Of a stretch of 5,007 bases of DNA, positions 4,847-5,007 are shown in pieces; position 1 is the stretch's first letter; each line of letters begins with the position of its first letter. The notes under the pieces were generated by a model that saw only the letters and a list, made by a program, of their open reading frames with translations, was not told where the DNA came from and did not search any database. Both the position numbers and the translations under genes were made by a program. This DNA comes from Candidatus Fibrimonadales bacterium (GTDB lineage Bacteria; Fibrobacterota; Fibrobacteria; Fibrobacterales; Fibrobacteraceae), in contig WRMM01000185.1 in NCBI GenBank assembly GCA_009777135.1, positions 1 to 5,007 on the forward strand, read 5' to 3'.

Positions 4847-5007
4847 TCTGCCTTTAATTCCCTTGCCATTAATTCATCAATAGCTTCTTTTGGATTTTTG
4901 TTGTTGAAAAGCGTTTCGTAAACTGCGTTCACTATCGGCATTTCCACGCCGCTTATCTGCGCAAGCGCATAAGTGCTGCGAGTGGTTGGAACACCTTCTG
5001 CAACCAT
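4843..5007 (-). CDS. gpsA: Glycerol-3-phosphate dehydrogenase [NAD(P)+], C-terminal 54 residues
   Basis: Only the 3' end of the gene is in the window; the frame is open to the edge and ends at TGA (4843-4845). The visible residues MVAEGVPTTRS, SGVEMPIVNAVYETLF and NPKEAIDELMARELKAE match the C-terminal helical domain of GpsA, including the usual ending with a hydrophobic-acidic helix and RELK(A/S)E. GpsA reduces dihydroxyacetone phosphate to sn-glycerol-3-phosphate for phospholipid synthesis in the cytoplasm. The catalytic and NAD-binding parts lie outside. The apparent Met at 5007 is an internal residue of the family, not the true start. The gene overlaps the methyltransferase start by 4 bp, so the two form an operon. 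Confidence 0.92.
   Translation of the reverse strand: MVAEGVPTTRSTYALAQISGVEMPIVNAVYETLFNNKNPKEAIDELMARELKAE
4851..4855 (-). promoter_or_regulatory. Ribosome binding site of the RNA methyltransferase
   Basis: AAAGG on the minus strand lies four nucleotides before the ATG at 4846, inside the last codons of gpsA. The spacing is slightly short, but the ATGA overlap makes coupled re-initiation likely. Confidence 0.45.

Overview
The window is bacterial DNA in which every recognisable gene lies on the minus strand, so transcription runs from right to left. The conserved genes are gpsA, a TrmH/SpoU-family RNA methyltransferase, leuB and a REC-HD-GYP regulator. They point to a free-living or gut-type bacterium with moderately AT-rich DNA that makes its own leucine. 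I cannot assign a phylum with confidence. Short tandem intergenic repeats with an IS481 element and HD-GYP signalling would fit groups such as Fibrobacterota or Spirochaetota, but this is a guess.

Reading in the direction of transcription: positions 5007-4843 hold the last 54 codons of gpsA (glycerol-3-phosphate dehydrogenase). Its stop overlaps the start of an RNA 2'-O-methyltransferase gene (4846-3935) by an ATGA junction. After 50 bp comes leuB (3884-2790, 3-isopropylmalate dehydrogenase, complete). A 198-bp gap filled with inverted heptamer repeats follows. Then come a response regulator with an HD-GYP output domain (2590-1571, predicted c-di-GMP phosphodiesterase) and a stand-alone CheY-like receiver (1570-1181) that abut as TAA-ATG and are surely co-transcribed. 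The final stretch, 747-1, is the N-terminal 249 residues of an IS481-family transposase that runs off the window edge. It is visibly more GC-rich than the rest. Its upstream end carries two direct copies of a TGTAAACnATGTC motif (843-879), so the IS end probably lies just beyond, near 880-892.

The genes form at least two translationally linked pairs: gpsA with the methyltransferase, and HD-GYP with CheY-like. leuB sits apart from other leucine genes. No histidine kinase or GGDEF cyclase is visible, so the input to the two receivers is unknown.

The most unusual content is between the genes. Each gap holds a different short-period repeat: 9-bp units at 1127-1162, 7-bp units in both orientations at 2650-2763, and a 10-bp pair beside a perfect 12-bp palindrome at 3903-3933. 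A nested GGGCAAC/CACGTTGC inverted-repeat cluster lies at 916-1019. leuB also has an unusual start region: a run of seven C directly before its ATG and no Shine-Dalgarno sequence. I see no CRISPR array, tRNA, rRNA, defence system or clearly novel multi-gene system.
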